The notes below the pieces were generated by a model, which searched no databases, was not told the DNA's origin, and worked only from the letters and a program-made list of their open reading frames with translations. A stretch of DNA of 64,000 nt. Origin: JAEYKI01 sp036679405. GTDB taxonomy: Bacteria; Bacillota; Clostridia; Christensenellales; Christensenellaceae. This document shows positions 1 through 8,486 of this stretch, piece by piece. Both the position numbers and the translations under genes were made by a program. Numbering within the stretch: the first letter of the stretch is position 1; every line of letters starts with the position of its first letter. The stretch spans positions 1 through 64,000 of the forward strand of contig JAVBVZ010000012.1 in the NCBI GenBank assembly GCA_036679405.1. Direction: 5' to 3'.

Positions 1-37
1 TGGTGATGATTTGTTCTTCTGTGAATCTTTTCTGCAT
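1..37 (-). CDS. IS3-family transposase OrfA, N-terminal fragment
   Basis: The first 12 residues read MQKRFTEEQIIT, matching the very conserved start of IS3-family OrfA proteins (a helix-turn-helix protein that begins [MK]KRFTEEQI). An AGGAGG ribosome binding site lies 7 bases upstream of the ATG. In this family OrfA is the DNA-binding part, and a frameshift into OrfB gives the DDE transposase. Only the extreme N-terminus is visible, so intactness cannot be judged. Confidence 0.65.
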   Translation of the reverse strand, partial: MQKRFTEEQIIT

Positions 38-114
38 GAGTTTGTCCTCCTGGATAATTTATTATATCATCCGGACTAACTCTTTTGCTGGTTCAATTTT
101 CGGGGAGAAGGTCA
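1..114 (-). mobile_element. IS3-family insertion sequence, 5' end only (runs off the left edge)
   Basis: Read on the minus strand, a terminus beginning TGACCTTCTCCCCGAAAATT starts at position 114, followed about 50 bases later by a good ribosome binding site and the start of a transposase OrfA. A TG-starting, CCCCGAAAATT-rich inverted end is typical of IS3-family elements. The rest of the element, its second end and any target-site duplication lie outside the window. The family call rests on the end sequence together with the first 12 OrfA residues. Confidence 0.62.
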
Positions 115-330
115 CGCTTCATTATGGACTCACGCATCGCGTCCGCTTTTTCAAACAGTTACCGCTCGCGTTTGTCTCATCTTCAGCGAATGTCCGCCTG
201 CGCTGCATCACGCACTGCGTGCGCTTGGCTCCACTCCGGCTCGTCCTCTGACAAAAAAACAAACGATAGTTTAAGAAGATTACGACCACTGAGCCAAAAC
301 GTGGCTTGCGTAACCCCTATCCGGCCTTAC
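115..330. other. Intergenic stretch with no recognised gene
   Basis: Between the IS end and the terminator at 331 I see no gene with a credible start and ribosome binding site. Open frames here lack Shine-Dalgarno sequences. The segment around 195-235 is rich in GCGC/GTGC words and includes the short palindrome CACGCACTGCGTG. It could be a remnant of the sequence the insertion sequence landed in. No RNA gene was recognised. Confidence 0.4.
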
Positions 331-365
331 AAAAAGCCCTCCCTTTTAAAGGGAGGGCTTCTTTT
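331..365 (-). terminator. Rho-independent terminator (strong, possibly bidirectional)
   Basis: A ten-base-pair stem, AAGCCCTCCC with GGGAGGGCTT around a TTTTAAA loop, is followed on the minus strand by TTTTT. It lies 43 bases downstream of the leftward gene ending at 408. A short T-rich run also follows on the plus side. Confidence 0.8.
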
Positions 366-407
366 ATCCACAATGTATTATAACTATCAATTAAAAAACG
401 CAAGCCT

Positions 408-860
408 TTAGTCCACCTGTGCGTCCGGGCACTTCTCTTTAAAAAGCTTCAAAAACCCGTTTACGTCCCGCGGAGAAAGATACCGTTTTAAAACGCGGTT
501 CACATACAGGGCAAAGCGCGGGCGGGGCGCTTCCCCGCGGGCCCATATGCCCATGGTGGTTTTGATGCCGGTGATCTGGCGGTATTCGTATTTTTCAAAA
601 AACGGCCCGACCGCCACCACCAGATAGCCTTCCCGAAATTCACAGTAAGACCTGAGCCAGAAATACGCAACCAAAAACACGCCGCCGGCCCAGACCAGAG
701 GCAACGCATACGGCCCGCCGCCCAAAACCACGGACTGGATAAGGGGCACGCAGGCAGACGCAATGACCGCCCAGATGAGCACGCCCACCCAGAACGCCCT
801 GTAGAAGGGGAAACGGGCTTTTTCATTCAGTTTTTCCGGTACGTTTATATTGTCTGCCAT
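408..860 (-). CDS. Small membrane protein with a bacterial PH-like (bPH) C-terminal region
   Basis: 150 residues. Two hydrophobic segments (about 22-47 and 53-68) form a helical hairpin, and the rest (about 75-145) is a beta-rich soluble region ending in a hydrophilic helix. This is the plan of the small bPH/DUF304-type membrane proteins of Bacillota, whose role is mostly unknown. The start has only a weak ribosome binding site. It is transcribed away from the VOC gene at 955 from a shared AT-rich intergenic region containing a minus-strand TATAAT (910-915), and is followed by a strong terminator. The family assignment is from overall architecture and is tentative. Confidence 0.5.
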   Translation of the reverse strand: MADNINVPEKLNEKARFPFYRAFWVGVLIWAVIASACVPLIQSVVLGGGPYALPLVWAGGVFLVAYFWLRSYCEFREGYLVVAVGPFFEKYEYRQITGIKTTMGIWARGEAPRPRFALYVNRVLKRYLSPRDVNGFLKLFKEKCPDAQVD

Positions 861-879
861 CAGCTTTCAACAAATTCCT

Positions 880-907
880 TTGCAAAGACATATTTTTGAC
901 CTATAAT
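880..907 (+). promoter_or_regulatory. Candidate sigma-A promoter for the VOC gene
   Basis: TTGCAA, a 16-base spacer and a perfect TATAAT, 48 bases upstream of the ATG at 955. A second -35-like TTGACC (896-901) overlaps the region. The area is AT-rich and serves divergent genes. Confidence 0.5.
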
Positions 908-954
908 TAATTATACCCAATTATAACCAAAATTAACGAAGGAGGCAAACAAAA

Positions 955-1362
955 ATGGAAAACTGCAAACTTGACGGTCTGGCACACATAGGCGTTTTTG
1001 TGGCAGACATAGAGGTCTCCAAAAAATTCTATACGGAAATACTGGATTTTAAGGTGATCGAAGAAGTGGATCTTGACGATCCAAACGGCGTAATAAAGGT
1101 TGCGTTTGCAAAGAACGGCGGCCTTGTTTTAGAGCTGGTCCAGTTTCCAAAAACCGCAAAGAAAACGGACGGCCCGGTAGACCATATTGCGTTCAATGTT
1201 AAAAACATTGAAGGGGTGCGCTCTCTTCTTGAAAAGCGCGGGCTCGTATTTGAAGAAAAAGAGATCACCCACGCGCCAAACGTTTTTCCCGGGGGCAGCA
1301 AATGGATCCTTTTCCGCGGCCCGGACGGCGAGCACCTGGAGCTAAACGAACGCCTGTCCTGA
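955..1362 (+). CDS. VOC (glyoxalase/bleomycin-resistance/dioxygenase) superfamily protein
   Basis: 135 residues in two beta-alpha-beta-beta-beta modules: residues about 7-65, starting LAHIGVFVADIEVSKKFY, and about 73-131, starting DHIAFNV and ending with GPDGEHLELNE. Metal-ligand-type positions are seen at the first His (IGVFVAD strand region), Glu64-like (LELVQF), the second His (VDHIAF) and the final Glu (HLELNE). This matches lactoylglutathione lyase-like VOC enzymes, but the substrate cannot be told. GAAGGAGG precedes the ATG. It is a single-gene unit ended by the hairpin at 1398. Confidence 0.85.
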   Translation: MENCKLDGLAHIGVFVADIEVSKKFYTEILDFKVIEEVDLDDPNGVIKVAFAKNGGLVLELVQFPKTAKKTDGPVDHIAFNVKNIEGVRSLLEKRGLVFEEKEITHAPNVFPGGSKWILFRGPDGEHLELNERLS

Positions 1363-1397
1363 CCGGGACGAAGCGCCTTTTAAAACCGGACAAAAAA

Positions 1398-1424
1398 AGA
1401 GCGGAACTCCGCTCTTTTTTTTAT
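1398..1424. terminator. Bidirectional terminator between the VOC gene and gyrA
   Basis: Stem AAGAGCGGA / TCCGCTCTT with a three-base loop, flanked by a run of T on the plus side and a run of A (T on the minus strand) on the other. It serves the converging genes ending at 1362 and 1436. Confidence 0.85.
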
Positions 1425-1435
1425 TTTTTTTGCGC

Positions 1436-3970
1436 TTATTCCTTTTCTTCTGAAGGAGGCATTTCGCAGGCAATGTTTTCGCCCATGTCGTCCGCTTCTT
1501 CGGTTTCTTCTGCGTTTGCCTCGTCCGGCACGGCGCCTTCCTCTTCTTCCTCTTCTTCTTCCACAATGGTCTCCACGCAGACCACTTTGTCGCCTTCTTC
1601 AATTTTCATGAGGCGGACGCCCTGGGTGTCCCTGCCGAAGACGGATATGTCTTCCACGCCGGTACGGATAACCACGCCCGCGTCGTTGATCATCATAACG
1701 TCTTCCGTGCCGTCCACCACCAAAATCCCGCACATGAGGCCGGTTTTTTCCGTAATGTTGATGGTTTTAAGCCCGATGCCGCCCCTTGTCTGCTGCTTGT
1801 ATTCTTCTGCGGCCGTCCGTTTGCCGTAGCCGTTTTCGGTGATCACCAGCACCTGTTTTCCGGGCTCTATAATCCCCGCGCCGATCGCGCAGTCGCCTTC
1901 GCGCAGCGATATGGCGCGCACGCCGGTCGCCGTGCGGCCCATGGGGCGCACGTCTTTTTCATTAAAGGTGATGGACATTCCCTGCCGGGTGCCGACAATA
2001 ATGTTTTGCTCGCCGTCCGTTTTCAAAACGGCTATGAGCTCGTCCCCTTCCCGGAGGCCGACCGCAATCAGCCCGTTCTGGCGGATGTTGGCATAGGCGC
2101 TCATCTCCGTCTTTTTAATAACGCCGCCCCGGGTGACCATGACCAGATTGGCCTGCTGGTCGAATTCCGAAACCGGGAACACTGCGGATATCTTTTCTCC
2201 GGCGTCCAGGTTTAAAAGGTTGACGATCGCCGTGCCTTTGGCCTGGCGGCCCGCTTCCGGGATCTGGTATCCTTTTTGCATATATACCTTGCCGAGGTTT
2301 GTAAAGTAGAGGATCTGGTTGTGGGTGGAGGTAACGAAAATGTTTTCCACAAAATCCTCTTCCCGGGTAGAGAGGGCGGTGATGCCTTTTCCGCCGCGCT
2401 TCTGCGAACGGTAGTTTTCCAGGCTTAAGCGCTTGATATACCCAAAATGGGTAAGGGTGACCACCATTTCTTCCCGCTCTATCAGTTCATCCAAGTCGAT
2501 CTCGTCTTCCACAAAGGTGATCTCCGTGCGGCGGTCGTCCGCATATTTGCGGCGGATCTCCGTTAAATCTTCCTTTATGATATCCAGCACCATTTGGGGG
2601 TTTGACAAAATGGCTTCCAGATGCGCGATGGTTTTTTGGATTTCTTCATATTCCGCAAGGATCTTGTCCCGCTCCAGCCCGGTCAGGCGCTGCAGGCGCA
2701 TGTCCAGTATGGCCTGGGCCTGGATCTCGGACAGGCCAAAGTTCTCCATAAGGGCGGCGCGCGCGGTAACCGGATCCGGCGATTTTTTAATGAGCTCTAC
2801 GATCCTGTCTATATTGTCGAGCGCAATGATCAGCCCTTCTAAAATGTGCGCGCGTTTCCTTGCTTTTTCCAGTTCAAAACGTGTGCGGCGTATAAGAACG
2901 TCTTTTTGATGCTCTATATAGTAGTAAAGCACTTCTTTTAAATTAAGCACCCTGGGCTCGGAATCTACCAGCGCGATCATGATGACCCCAAAGGTGTCCT
3001 GCATCTGGGTATGCTTGTAAAGCCTGTTTAAAACAACGTTCGCGTTTGCGCCCCGCTTGAGTTCTATCACGATGCGCATGCCCGACTTGTCCGACTCGTC
3101 CCGCAGGTCCGAAATGCCTTCCAGCCGTTTTTCACGGACCAGTTCCGCAATTTTTTCCACCAGCGACGCTTTGTTGACCTGGTAGGGGATCTCGGTCACA
3201 ATGATCTGTTCGCGTGATTCGCCCAGCGGCTCTATTTCTGCCCGGGCGCGCACGCGGATCCGGCCCCGGCCGGTTGTATAGGCTTCGCGGATGCCCGAAA
3301 CGCCCCGTACAATGCCCCCGGTGGGGAAATCCGGCCCCGGCAGATGCTCTATGAGGCCTTCTATGGTAATGTCCGGATCGTCTATCAACGCAATGGTCGC
3401 GTCGATGACTTCGCCCAAATTATGCGGCGGTATATTTGTGGCCATTCCCACCGCAATGCCGCCCGTTCCGTTGACCAAAAGGTTTGGAAACCGGGCGGGC
3501 AGGACCGTCGGCTGCTCTAAGGTCTCGTCAAAGTTCGGGTAGAAATCCACCGTATCTTTATCTATGTCGCGCAAAAGTTCCATGGTGATCTTGGACATGC
3601 GCGCTTCGGTATAACGCATGGCGGCGGCGCCGTCCCCGTCTACCGAACCAAAGTTCCCGTGGCCGTCCACCAGCATATGGCGGATGGAGAAATTCTGCGC
3701 CATGCGCACCATGGCCTCGTACACGGAAGAATCACCATGCGGGTGGTATTTACCCAAAACGTCACCCACGATACGCGCGCTTTTCCTGTACGGTTTGTCC
3801 GGATACAGGGAAAGTTCGCTCATGGAGTAAAGGATGCGGCGGTGCACGGGTTTCAGCCCGTCCCGCACATCCGGCAGCGCACGGTTTATGATGACCGCCA
3901 TGGCGTAGGAAATGAAGGATTTCTTCATTTCATCGTTTATATCTATCGGAATAATTCTATTTGCGTCCAA
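1436..3970 (-). CDS. gyrA: DNA gyrase subunit A
   Basis: 844 residues. GyrA cuts and rejoins DNA and wraps it for negative supercoiling with GyrB. Catalytic Tyr120 sits in AAAMRYTEARMS. The quinolone-resistance region reads HGDSSVYEAM (Ser81, Glu85), the susceptible-type Ser being kept. A GyrA-box QKRGGKG occurs in the C-terminal beta-pinwheel, marking gyrase rather than topoisomerase IV. The C-terminus is a strongly acidic tail with eight consecutive Glu. It follows gyrB by 29 bases and ends at a bidirectional terminator. Upstream order remB-gyrB-gyrA suggests one transcript. Confidence 0.98.
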   Translation of the reverse strand: MDANRIIPIDINDEMKKSFISYAMAVIINRALPDVRDGLKPVHRRILYSMSELSLYPDKPYRKSARIVGDVLGKYHPHGDSSVYEAMVRMAQNFSIRHMLVDGHGNFGSVDGDGAAAMRYTEARMSKITMELLRDIDKDTVDFYPNFDETLEQPTVLPARFPNLLVNGTGGIAVGMATNIPPHNLGEVIDATIALIDDPDITIEGLIEHLPGPDFPTGGIVRGVSGIREAYTTGRGRIRVRARAEIEPLGESREQIIVTEIPYQVNKASLVEKIAELVREKRLEGISDLRDESDKSGMRIVIELKRGANANVVLNRLYKHTQMQDTFGVIMIALVDSEPRVLNLKEVLYYYIEHQKDVLIRRTRFELEKARKRAHILEGLIIALDNIDRIVELIKKSPDPVTARAALMENFGLSEIQAQAILDMRLQRLTGLERDKILAEYEEIQKTIAHLEAILSNPQMVLDIIKEDLTEIRRKYADDRRTEITFVEDEIDLDELIEREEMVVTLTHFGYIKRLSLENYRSQKRGGKGITALSTREEDFVENIFVTSTHNQILYFTNLGKVYMQKGYQIPEAGRQAKGTAIVNLLNLDAGEKISAVFPVSEFDQQANLVMVTRGGVIKKTEMSAYANIRQNGLIAVGLREGDELIAVLKTDGEQNIIVGTRQGMSITFNEKDVRPMGRTATGVRAISLREGDCAIGAGIIEPGKQVLVITENGYGKRTAAEEYKQQTRGGIGLKTINITEKTGLMCGILVVDGTEDVMMINDAGVVIRTGVEDISVFGRDTQGVRLMKIEEGDKVVCVETIVEEEEEEEEGAVPDEANAEETEEADDMGENIACEMPPSEEKE

Positions 3971-3999
3971 ATTCGTCTTCGCCTCTTTCCACGCTTAAC

Positions 4000-5919
4000 T
4001 TATATATCCAGATTCGCAACCATTTTTGCGTTTTGTTCTATGAATTCCTTACGCAGGCAGACGTTGTCGCCCATCAGCATATTGAAGGTTTCTTCCGCGT
4101 CGATGGCGTCTTTTAAGTCCACCTTCAGCAAAATGCGCTGTTCCGGGTCCATGGTGGTGTCCCAAAGCTGCTCCGCGTTCATCTCTCCAAGGCCTTTATA
4201 GCGCTGGATAGCGGCGCCGTCCCCGATTTCCGCCAAATGTTTTTTCAGTTCTTCTTCGCTGTATAAATATTTTTCCGCTTTGCCCTTGCTCACCTTGTAA
4301 AGCGGGGGCTGCGCAATGTACACATGCCCTTTTTCTATAAGCGGGCGCATGTAGCGGTAAAAAAAGGTGAGCATAAGCGTGCGGATATGGCTTCCGTCCA
4401 CGTCCGCGTCGGTCATGCAGATGATTTTATGGTACCTGAGTTTTTCCACATCAAACTCTTCGCTGATCCCCGCGCCGAACGCGGTGATCATGGCTTTGAT
4501 CTCATTGTTGGAAAGCGCCTTGTCCTGCCGGGTCTTTTCCACGTTTAAAATTTTTCCGCGCAAAGGTAAAATGGCCTGGAAGCGGCGGTCCCTGCCCTGT
4601 TTGGCGCTGCCGCCCGCGCTGTCGCCCTCTACGATAAAAATTTCGCACTTGGAGGCGTCTTTTTCACTGCAGTCCGCCAGTTTCCCGGGCAGGGCGGAAT
4701 ATTCAAGCGCCGTTTTGCGGCGGGTCAGTTCCCTTGCTTTTTTCGCGGCTTCCCGCGCGCGTTTGGCGGTCAGGCATTTTTCAATGACCGTACGCGCCAT
4801 CTGCGGGTTTTCTTCCATAAAGGCCGCAAGGCCTTCGGCCACCACGCTGTCCGTTAAGGTGCGCATTTCCGAATTGCCGAGCTTTGTTTTGGTCTGCCCT
4901 TCAAACTGGGGGTCCATCAGCTTGACGCTGATGATGGCGGTAAGGCCTTCCCTGATATCTTCTCCCGAAAGGTTGTTCTCATTTTGTTTGATAAATCCGT
5001 ACTTCTGGCCGTAATTGTTCACCACCCGGGTAAGCGCGGATTTAAAACCGTTTAAATGCGTGCCGCCTTCATGGGTGGAAATATTATTGGCAAACGAATA
5101 GATGTTCTCATTGAACCCTTCGTTATACTGCATGGCCACCTCGACCACCGAAGTGCCTTCGTCATTGGTGGAGGTAAGATAGATGGGTTCGTCAAACAGG
5201 GGGGACTTGTTTTTATTTAAGTACTTCACAAAAGACTTGATGCCGCCTTCATAGCAGTAGACCCGCTCTACCTTTTTTTCGCTCCGCTCGTCGCGCAGGG
5301 TTATTTTTACGCCCGCGTTCAAAAACGCCATTTCCCGAAAACGGCTGCAAAGGGTGTCAAAAGAAAATTCAACCGTTTCAAAGATCGTATCGTCCGGATA
5401 AAAACGGATGGAAGTTCCCCGGCCGTCCGTTTCGCACACCGTTTCAAGCTCTGTTGTCTTTATGCCGCGCGAAAACTCCTGCCGGTATTCGAATCCGTCC
5501 CGGCGGACGGTGGCGATCAGTTTTTCAGAAAGCGCGTTCACCACCGAAACGCCTACGCCGTGCAGGCCGCCCGAAACCTTATAGCCTTTGCCGTCAAACT
5601 TGCCGCCGGCGTGCAGGCGCGTCAAAGCCACCTCCAGGGTGGGGACGCCCGCGATGGGGTGCATGCCGACCGGAATACCGCGGCCGTTGTCGTCCACCTG
5701 GATGGACCCGTCCGCGCATAAGGTGACTTCTATATGATCGCAAAAGCCGCCCATTGCCTCGTCTATGGAGTTGTCTATGATTTCGTAAACGAGGTGGTGC
5801 AGCCCTCTTTCATCCGTTGAGCCTATATACATGCCCGGGCGCTTGCGCACGGGTTCAAGGCCCTCTAAAATTTGAATTTGACTTTCGTCGTAATTTTCGG
5901 CGTTATTCTGTCCACTCAT
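4000..5919 (-). CDS. gyrB: DNA gyrase subunit B
   Basis: 639 residues. This is the ATPase subunit of gyrase, with an N-terminal GHKL domain (DNSIDEA, GRGIPVG, GGLHGVGVSVVNALS), transducer, TOPRIM domain (EGDSAGGSAKQGRDR, DADVDGSHI) and C-terminal tail (RYKGLGEMN). I chose the ATG at 5919 over one six codons upstream because GGGGAGAT lies 7-9 bases before it. The gene start overlaps the end of remB by 17 bases, indicating translational coupling. The homologous order is found in Bacillus subtilis. Confidence 0.98.
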   Translation of the reverse strand: MSGQNNAENYDESQIQILEGLEPVRKRPGMYIGSTDERGLHHLVYEIIDNSIDEAMGGFCDHIEVTLCADGSIQVDDNGRGIPVGMHPIAGVPTLEVALTRLHAGGKFDGKGYKVSGGLHGVGVSVVNALSEKLIATVRRDGFEYRQEFSRGIKTTELETVCETDGRGTSIRFYPDDTIFETVEFSFDTLCSRFREMAFLNAGVKITLRDERSEKKVERVYCYEGGIKSFVKYLNKNKSPLFDEPIYLTSTNDEGTSVVEVAMQYNEGFNENIYSFANNISTHEGGTHLNGFKSALTRVVNNYGQKYGFIKQNENNLSGEDIREGLTAIISVKLMDPQFEGQTKTKLGNSEMRTLTDSVVAEGLAAFMEENPQMARTVIEKCLTAKRAREAAKKARELTRRKTALEYSALPGKLADCSEKDASKCEIFIVEGDSAGGSAKQGRDRRFQAILPLRGKILNVEKTRQDKALSNNEIKAMITAFGAGISEEFDVEKLRYHKIICMTDADVDGSHIRTLMLTFFYRYMRPLIEKGHVYIAQPPLYKVSKGKAEKYLYSEEELKKHLAEIGDGAAIQRYKGLGEMNAEQLWDTTMDPEQRILLKVDLKDAIDAEETFNMLMGDNVCLRKEFIEQNAKMVANLDI

Positions 5920-6187
5920 TTTTACATCTCCCCGCAAGGGTAACCGAAGAAATGGGAGAATAGAAAAAATCTATTTCCCCATCTTTTTCGACTACCACAA
6001 TTGATTTTGTTTCCCGAACCTTTTGCTGTTCTTTTTTTTGCTTACTGTCGTCTGAAATTTTATATTTTAATTTACTTGTTTCCAAAAAGCTGCCGGTATC
6101 CGGATTGGATACGGCCTGGTCGAAATCCAGGATCATCAGTATTTTTTTTTCGGCAATTTCCCTCTTGCCTCCGATATGCAACGACAT
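5903..6187 (-). CDS. remB: RemB-type extracellular matrix regulator (DUF370)
   Basis: 94 residues. It starts MSLHIGGKREIAEKKILMILDF, as in RemB/YaaB proteins, and ends in the conserved region around SPISSVTLAGR. The middle (about 38-62) is Lys/Gln-rich and probably disordered. RemA and RemB are small DNA-binding activators of biofilm matrix genes in B. subtilis, and in many Clostridia the recF-gyrB interval carries this gene. GAAGGAGC precedes the ATG, and its own promoter lies at 6215-6243. The target genes in this organism are unknown. Confidence 0.85.
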   Translation of the reverse strand: MSLHIGGKREIAEKKILMILDFDQAVSNPDTGSFLETSKLKYKISDDSKQKKEQQKVRETKSIVVVEKDGEIDFFYSPISSVTLAGRCKNEWTE

Positions 6188-6214
6188 AAAAAAAGCTCCT
6201 TCTTATACTACTTT

Positions 6215-6243
6215 ATTATAGCATAAAACGGGATTTTAGTAAA
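6215..6243 (-). promoter_or_regulatory. Promoter of remB-gyrB-gyrA
   Basis: On the minus strand: TTTACT, 17-base spacer, TATAAT preceded by TGC (extended -10). It lies 28 bases before the remB ATG, in the gap after recF, so the gyrase genes can be expressed independently of dnaA-dnaN-recF. Confidence 0.7.
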
Positions 6244-6267
6244 GAAATACCCCCGGCCGGATCTTTT

Positions 6268-7332
6268 TTAAAAGGGGTCTATACGCCCCGCTTCCACCCT
6301 GAAGATACGCCCGCCGATCCTTTTTGCCTCCTGCTCGTCCGCGGTGGTGATAAAGGTTTGCATACCGGCAAGGTTTTTGACCGTCCATTCTTTTCTCTGC
6401 GCGTCGAGCTCGGAAAAAACGTCGTCCAAAAGCAGCACGGGGACCTTGCCCGTCGCCTCTTCAATGATGTGCACGGCCGAAATTTTGGTGGCCAGCATGA
6501 TGAGGCGGATCTGCCCCTGGGACGCAAAAAATTTTGCTTCCCGCCCGTTTACGCGGATCACAACTTCATCCCGCTGCGGCCCGGTCACACACTGGCGGTC
6601 TTCCATTTCACGCGAAAGCACGGCCGCAAGCGCCTGCTCTATCCCGTCTTTGGGCAGGGTGGGGCGGTAGGAAAAAGTAATGGTGTCTCCCGTTTCCATG
6701 GTGCGGAGGGTCTCTTTTATATTCTGGGTGAGTTTTGAAAGATAGCTTTCCCTGTTTTTTAAAATAACGGCAATATAGCCGGCCAGCTGCCGGTTATACG
6801 CTTCCACCAGTTTGCCGTCCGGGCTTGGCTGCCTGAGCGCCGCGCTTTTCTCGCGCAGCAGCCTGCCGAAATTTTTGAGCGCGTCCAGGTAAGAAGGGCG
6901 GATCTTACAGATCTCCTCGTCTAAAAAACGGCGGCGCAGGTCGGGCGCTTCTTTGACTATTTTTAAATCTTCGGGCGAAAAAACGACCACGGTGAGCGCC
7001 CTGTACAGTTCGCTCATCTTCCGGACCGGCGTCCCGCCGACTTTAAAAGCTTTTTTTTTGCCGCAGGATAGCAGCATTTCCACATTTTTGTGGATTTTTC
7101 CCTCTAAAAAAGAAGCGCGCGCATAGGCTTCGGTGCTGCCTTCGCGGACCGCGCAGTTGTCTTTGGACGTACGGAAAGATTTTCCGGAAGCCAGATAGGT
7201 GAACGCTTCTATGATATTGGTTTTTCCCTGGGCGTTCCTGCCCGTAAAAACGTTGAGGCCGGGCGAAAATTCCCGGATGTCCGCCGTTTCGTAATTCCTG
7301 AAATTTTTTAGGAACAACGACTCTATTTCCAT
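6268..7332 (-). CDS. recF: DNA replication and repair protein RecF
   Basis: 354 residues. RecF is an SMC/ABC-like ATPase that helps load RecA at gaps. Walker A is GRNAQGKT (31-38), the ABC signature-like region is SQGQIRLIMLATK, and Walker B is LLLDDVFSELD near the C-terminus. The start at MEIESLFLKNFRN matches the family and falls 4 bases after the dnaN stop. The S4-domain gene rlbA (yaaA), usually between dnaN and recF in Bacillota, is absent. The stop is followed by a promoter for remB. Confidence 0.96.
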   Translation of the reverse strand: MEIESLFLKNFRNYETADIREFSPGLNVFTGRNAQGKTNIIEAFTYLASGKSFRTSKDNCAVREGSTEAYARASFLEGKIHKNVEMLLSCGKKKAFKVGGTPVRKMSELYRALTVVVFSPEDLKIVKEAPDLRRRFLDEEICKIRPSYLDALKNFGRLLREKSAALRQPSPDGKLVEAYNRQLAGYIAVILKNRESYLSKLTQNIKETLRTMETGDTITFSYRPTLPKDGIEQALAAVLSREMEDRQCVTGPQRDEVVIRVNGREAKFFASQGQIRLIMLATKISAVHIIEEATGKVPVLLLDDVFSELDAQRKEWTVKNLAGMQTFITTADEQEAKRIGGRIFRVEAGRIDPF

Positions 7333-7336
7333 TTTT

Positions 7337-8431
7337 TTACCGAACCTGTACCGGCAAAATGAGATAATAGTATTCATCGCTGCCCGGCTTTACGATCAGG
7401 CAGGGGCTGATGGGCGTATTGAACTCCAGTTTGATCTCTTTGTCTTCAACGTTGCGCAGGACGTCTGAAATATATTTTGCATTAAAAGCGATCAGCAAAT
7501 TGTCGCCCGTCTGCATGACCGGGATGTTCTCGTCTATATTCCCGATTTCCGAATTGGAACTGATGTTTAAAACATTGTCCCTGATATCCAGCTTTACCAA
7601 GTTGTTGCTGCCCTCGCGCGCCAGCACGGACGCGCGCTCTATGGAGTCTTTTATCATTTCCTTTTCCACCACAACTTCCGTTTTGTGACTCTTTGGCAGC
7701 AGGTTTTTGTATTTTATATATTCGCCTTCCAAAAGGCGGGTGTAAACCTGGGTCCCATCCGTTTCAAACAGCGCCATGTTCCCGCTGATAGAAATTTTGA
7801 CGGTTTTTTCCGTGTCGTCTATAATGCGCGCCACTTCCCGGGCTGTCCGAGCCGGAACAACGCAGGAGGCTTCCATCTCTGAAATCACCGGCTGGTTGCG
7901 CACAGCCATGCGGTACCCGTCCAGGGCCACGACTTCCATGCTGTCTTTGCTTATATTGAACATAACGCCGGTCAAAATGGGCTTGTCTTCCGAAACAGCG
8001 GCGGAAAAAATGGTCTGGTTGATCATTTCCTTAAGTATTTTTTCCTGCACTTTCACGGAATTTGTAGCCGTGATCTGGGGAAAAGCCGGAAATTCATCCG
8101 AACTCATGGACTGTATGCAGACCTTTGAATTGACGCAGCTTATTTCCACCGTATTTTCAGTGAGCATATTGAAAGAAACGTCGCTTTCCGGGAATTTGCT
8201 GATGATTTCATACAAAAACCGGGCCGGAATCGCAACTTCTCCTTCCTGCAAAACTTCCGCCATCAGGCTTGTTTTTATGGAAATGGATATGTCCGTTGCG
8301 CGAAGGGTGATCCCTTCCAAAGTGCATTGGAACAAAATACATTCAAGAATGGTTTTCTGTAATTTTGAAGTCGCTTTGTTAACGATATTTACAGCGCGAA
8401 GAACTTCAGACTTTGTAGTGATAAAATGCAT
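7337..8431 (-). CDS. dnaN: DNA polymerase III beta subunit (sliding clamp)
   Basis: 364 residues, three repeated clamp folds. The dimeric ring tethers the polymerase and other fork proteins. The start MHFITTKSEVLRAV is favoured by GGAGG eight bases upstream. A TTG start five codons earlier would overlap the ribosome binding site. The C-terminus LILPVQVR is the usual clamp ending (YLILPVRL). It is 223 bases downstream of dnaA, separated by the DnaA-box-rich interval, and is followed directly by recF. Confidence 0.97.
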   Translation of the reverse strand: MHFITTKSEVLRAVNIVNKATSKLQKTILECILFQCTLEGITLRATDISISIKTSLMAEVLQEGEVAIPARFLYEIISKFPESDVSFNMLTENTVEISCVNSKVCIQSMSSDEFPAFPQITATNSVKVQEKILKEMINQTIFSAAVSEDKPILTGVMFNISKDSMEVVALDGYRMAVRNQPVISEMEASCVVPARTAREVARIIDDTEKTVKISISGNMALFETDGTQVYTRLLEGEYIKYKNLLPKSHKTEVVVEKEMIKDSIERASVLAREGSNNLVKLDIRDNVLNISSNSEIGNIDENIPVMQTGDNLLIAFNAKYISDVLRNVEDKEIKLEFNTPISPCLIVKPGSDEYYYLILPVQVR

Positions 8432-8486
8432 GACATTATCCTCCAATAATATCCTTAGTATAGGTAGAAGCAGTAGTAGTAGGGGG

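Noticed and set aside
364..372. Perfect DnaA box TTATCCACA near the left edge
   Set aside because: A single site next to a terminator with no further boxes around; likely chance, and too far from the dnaA cluster to be part of oriC.
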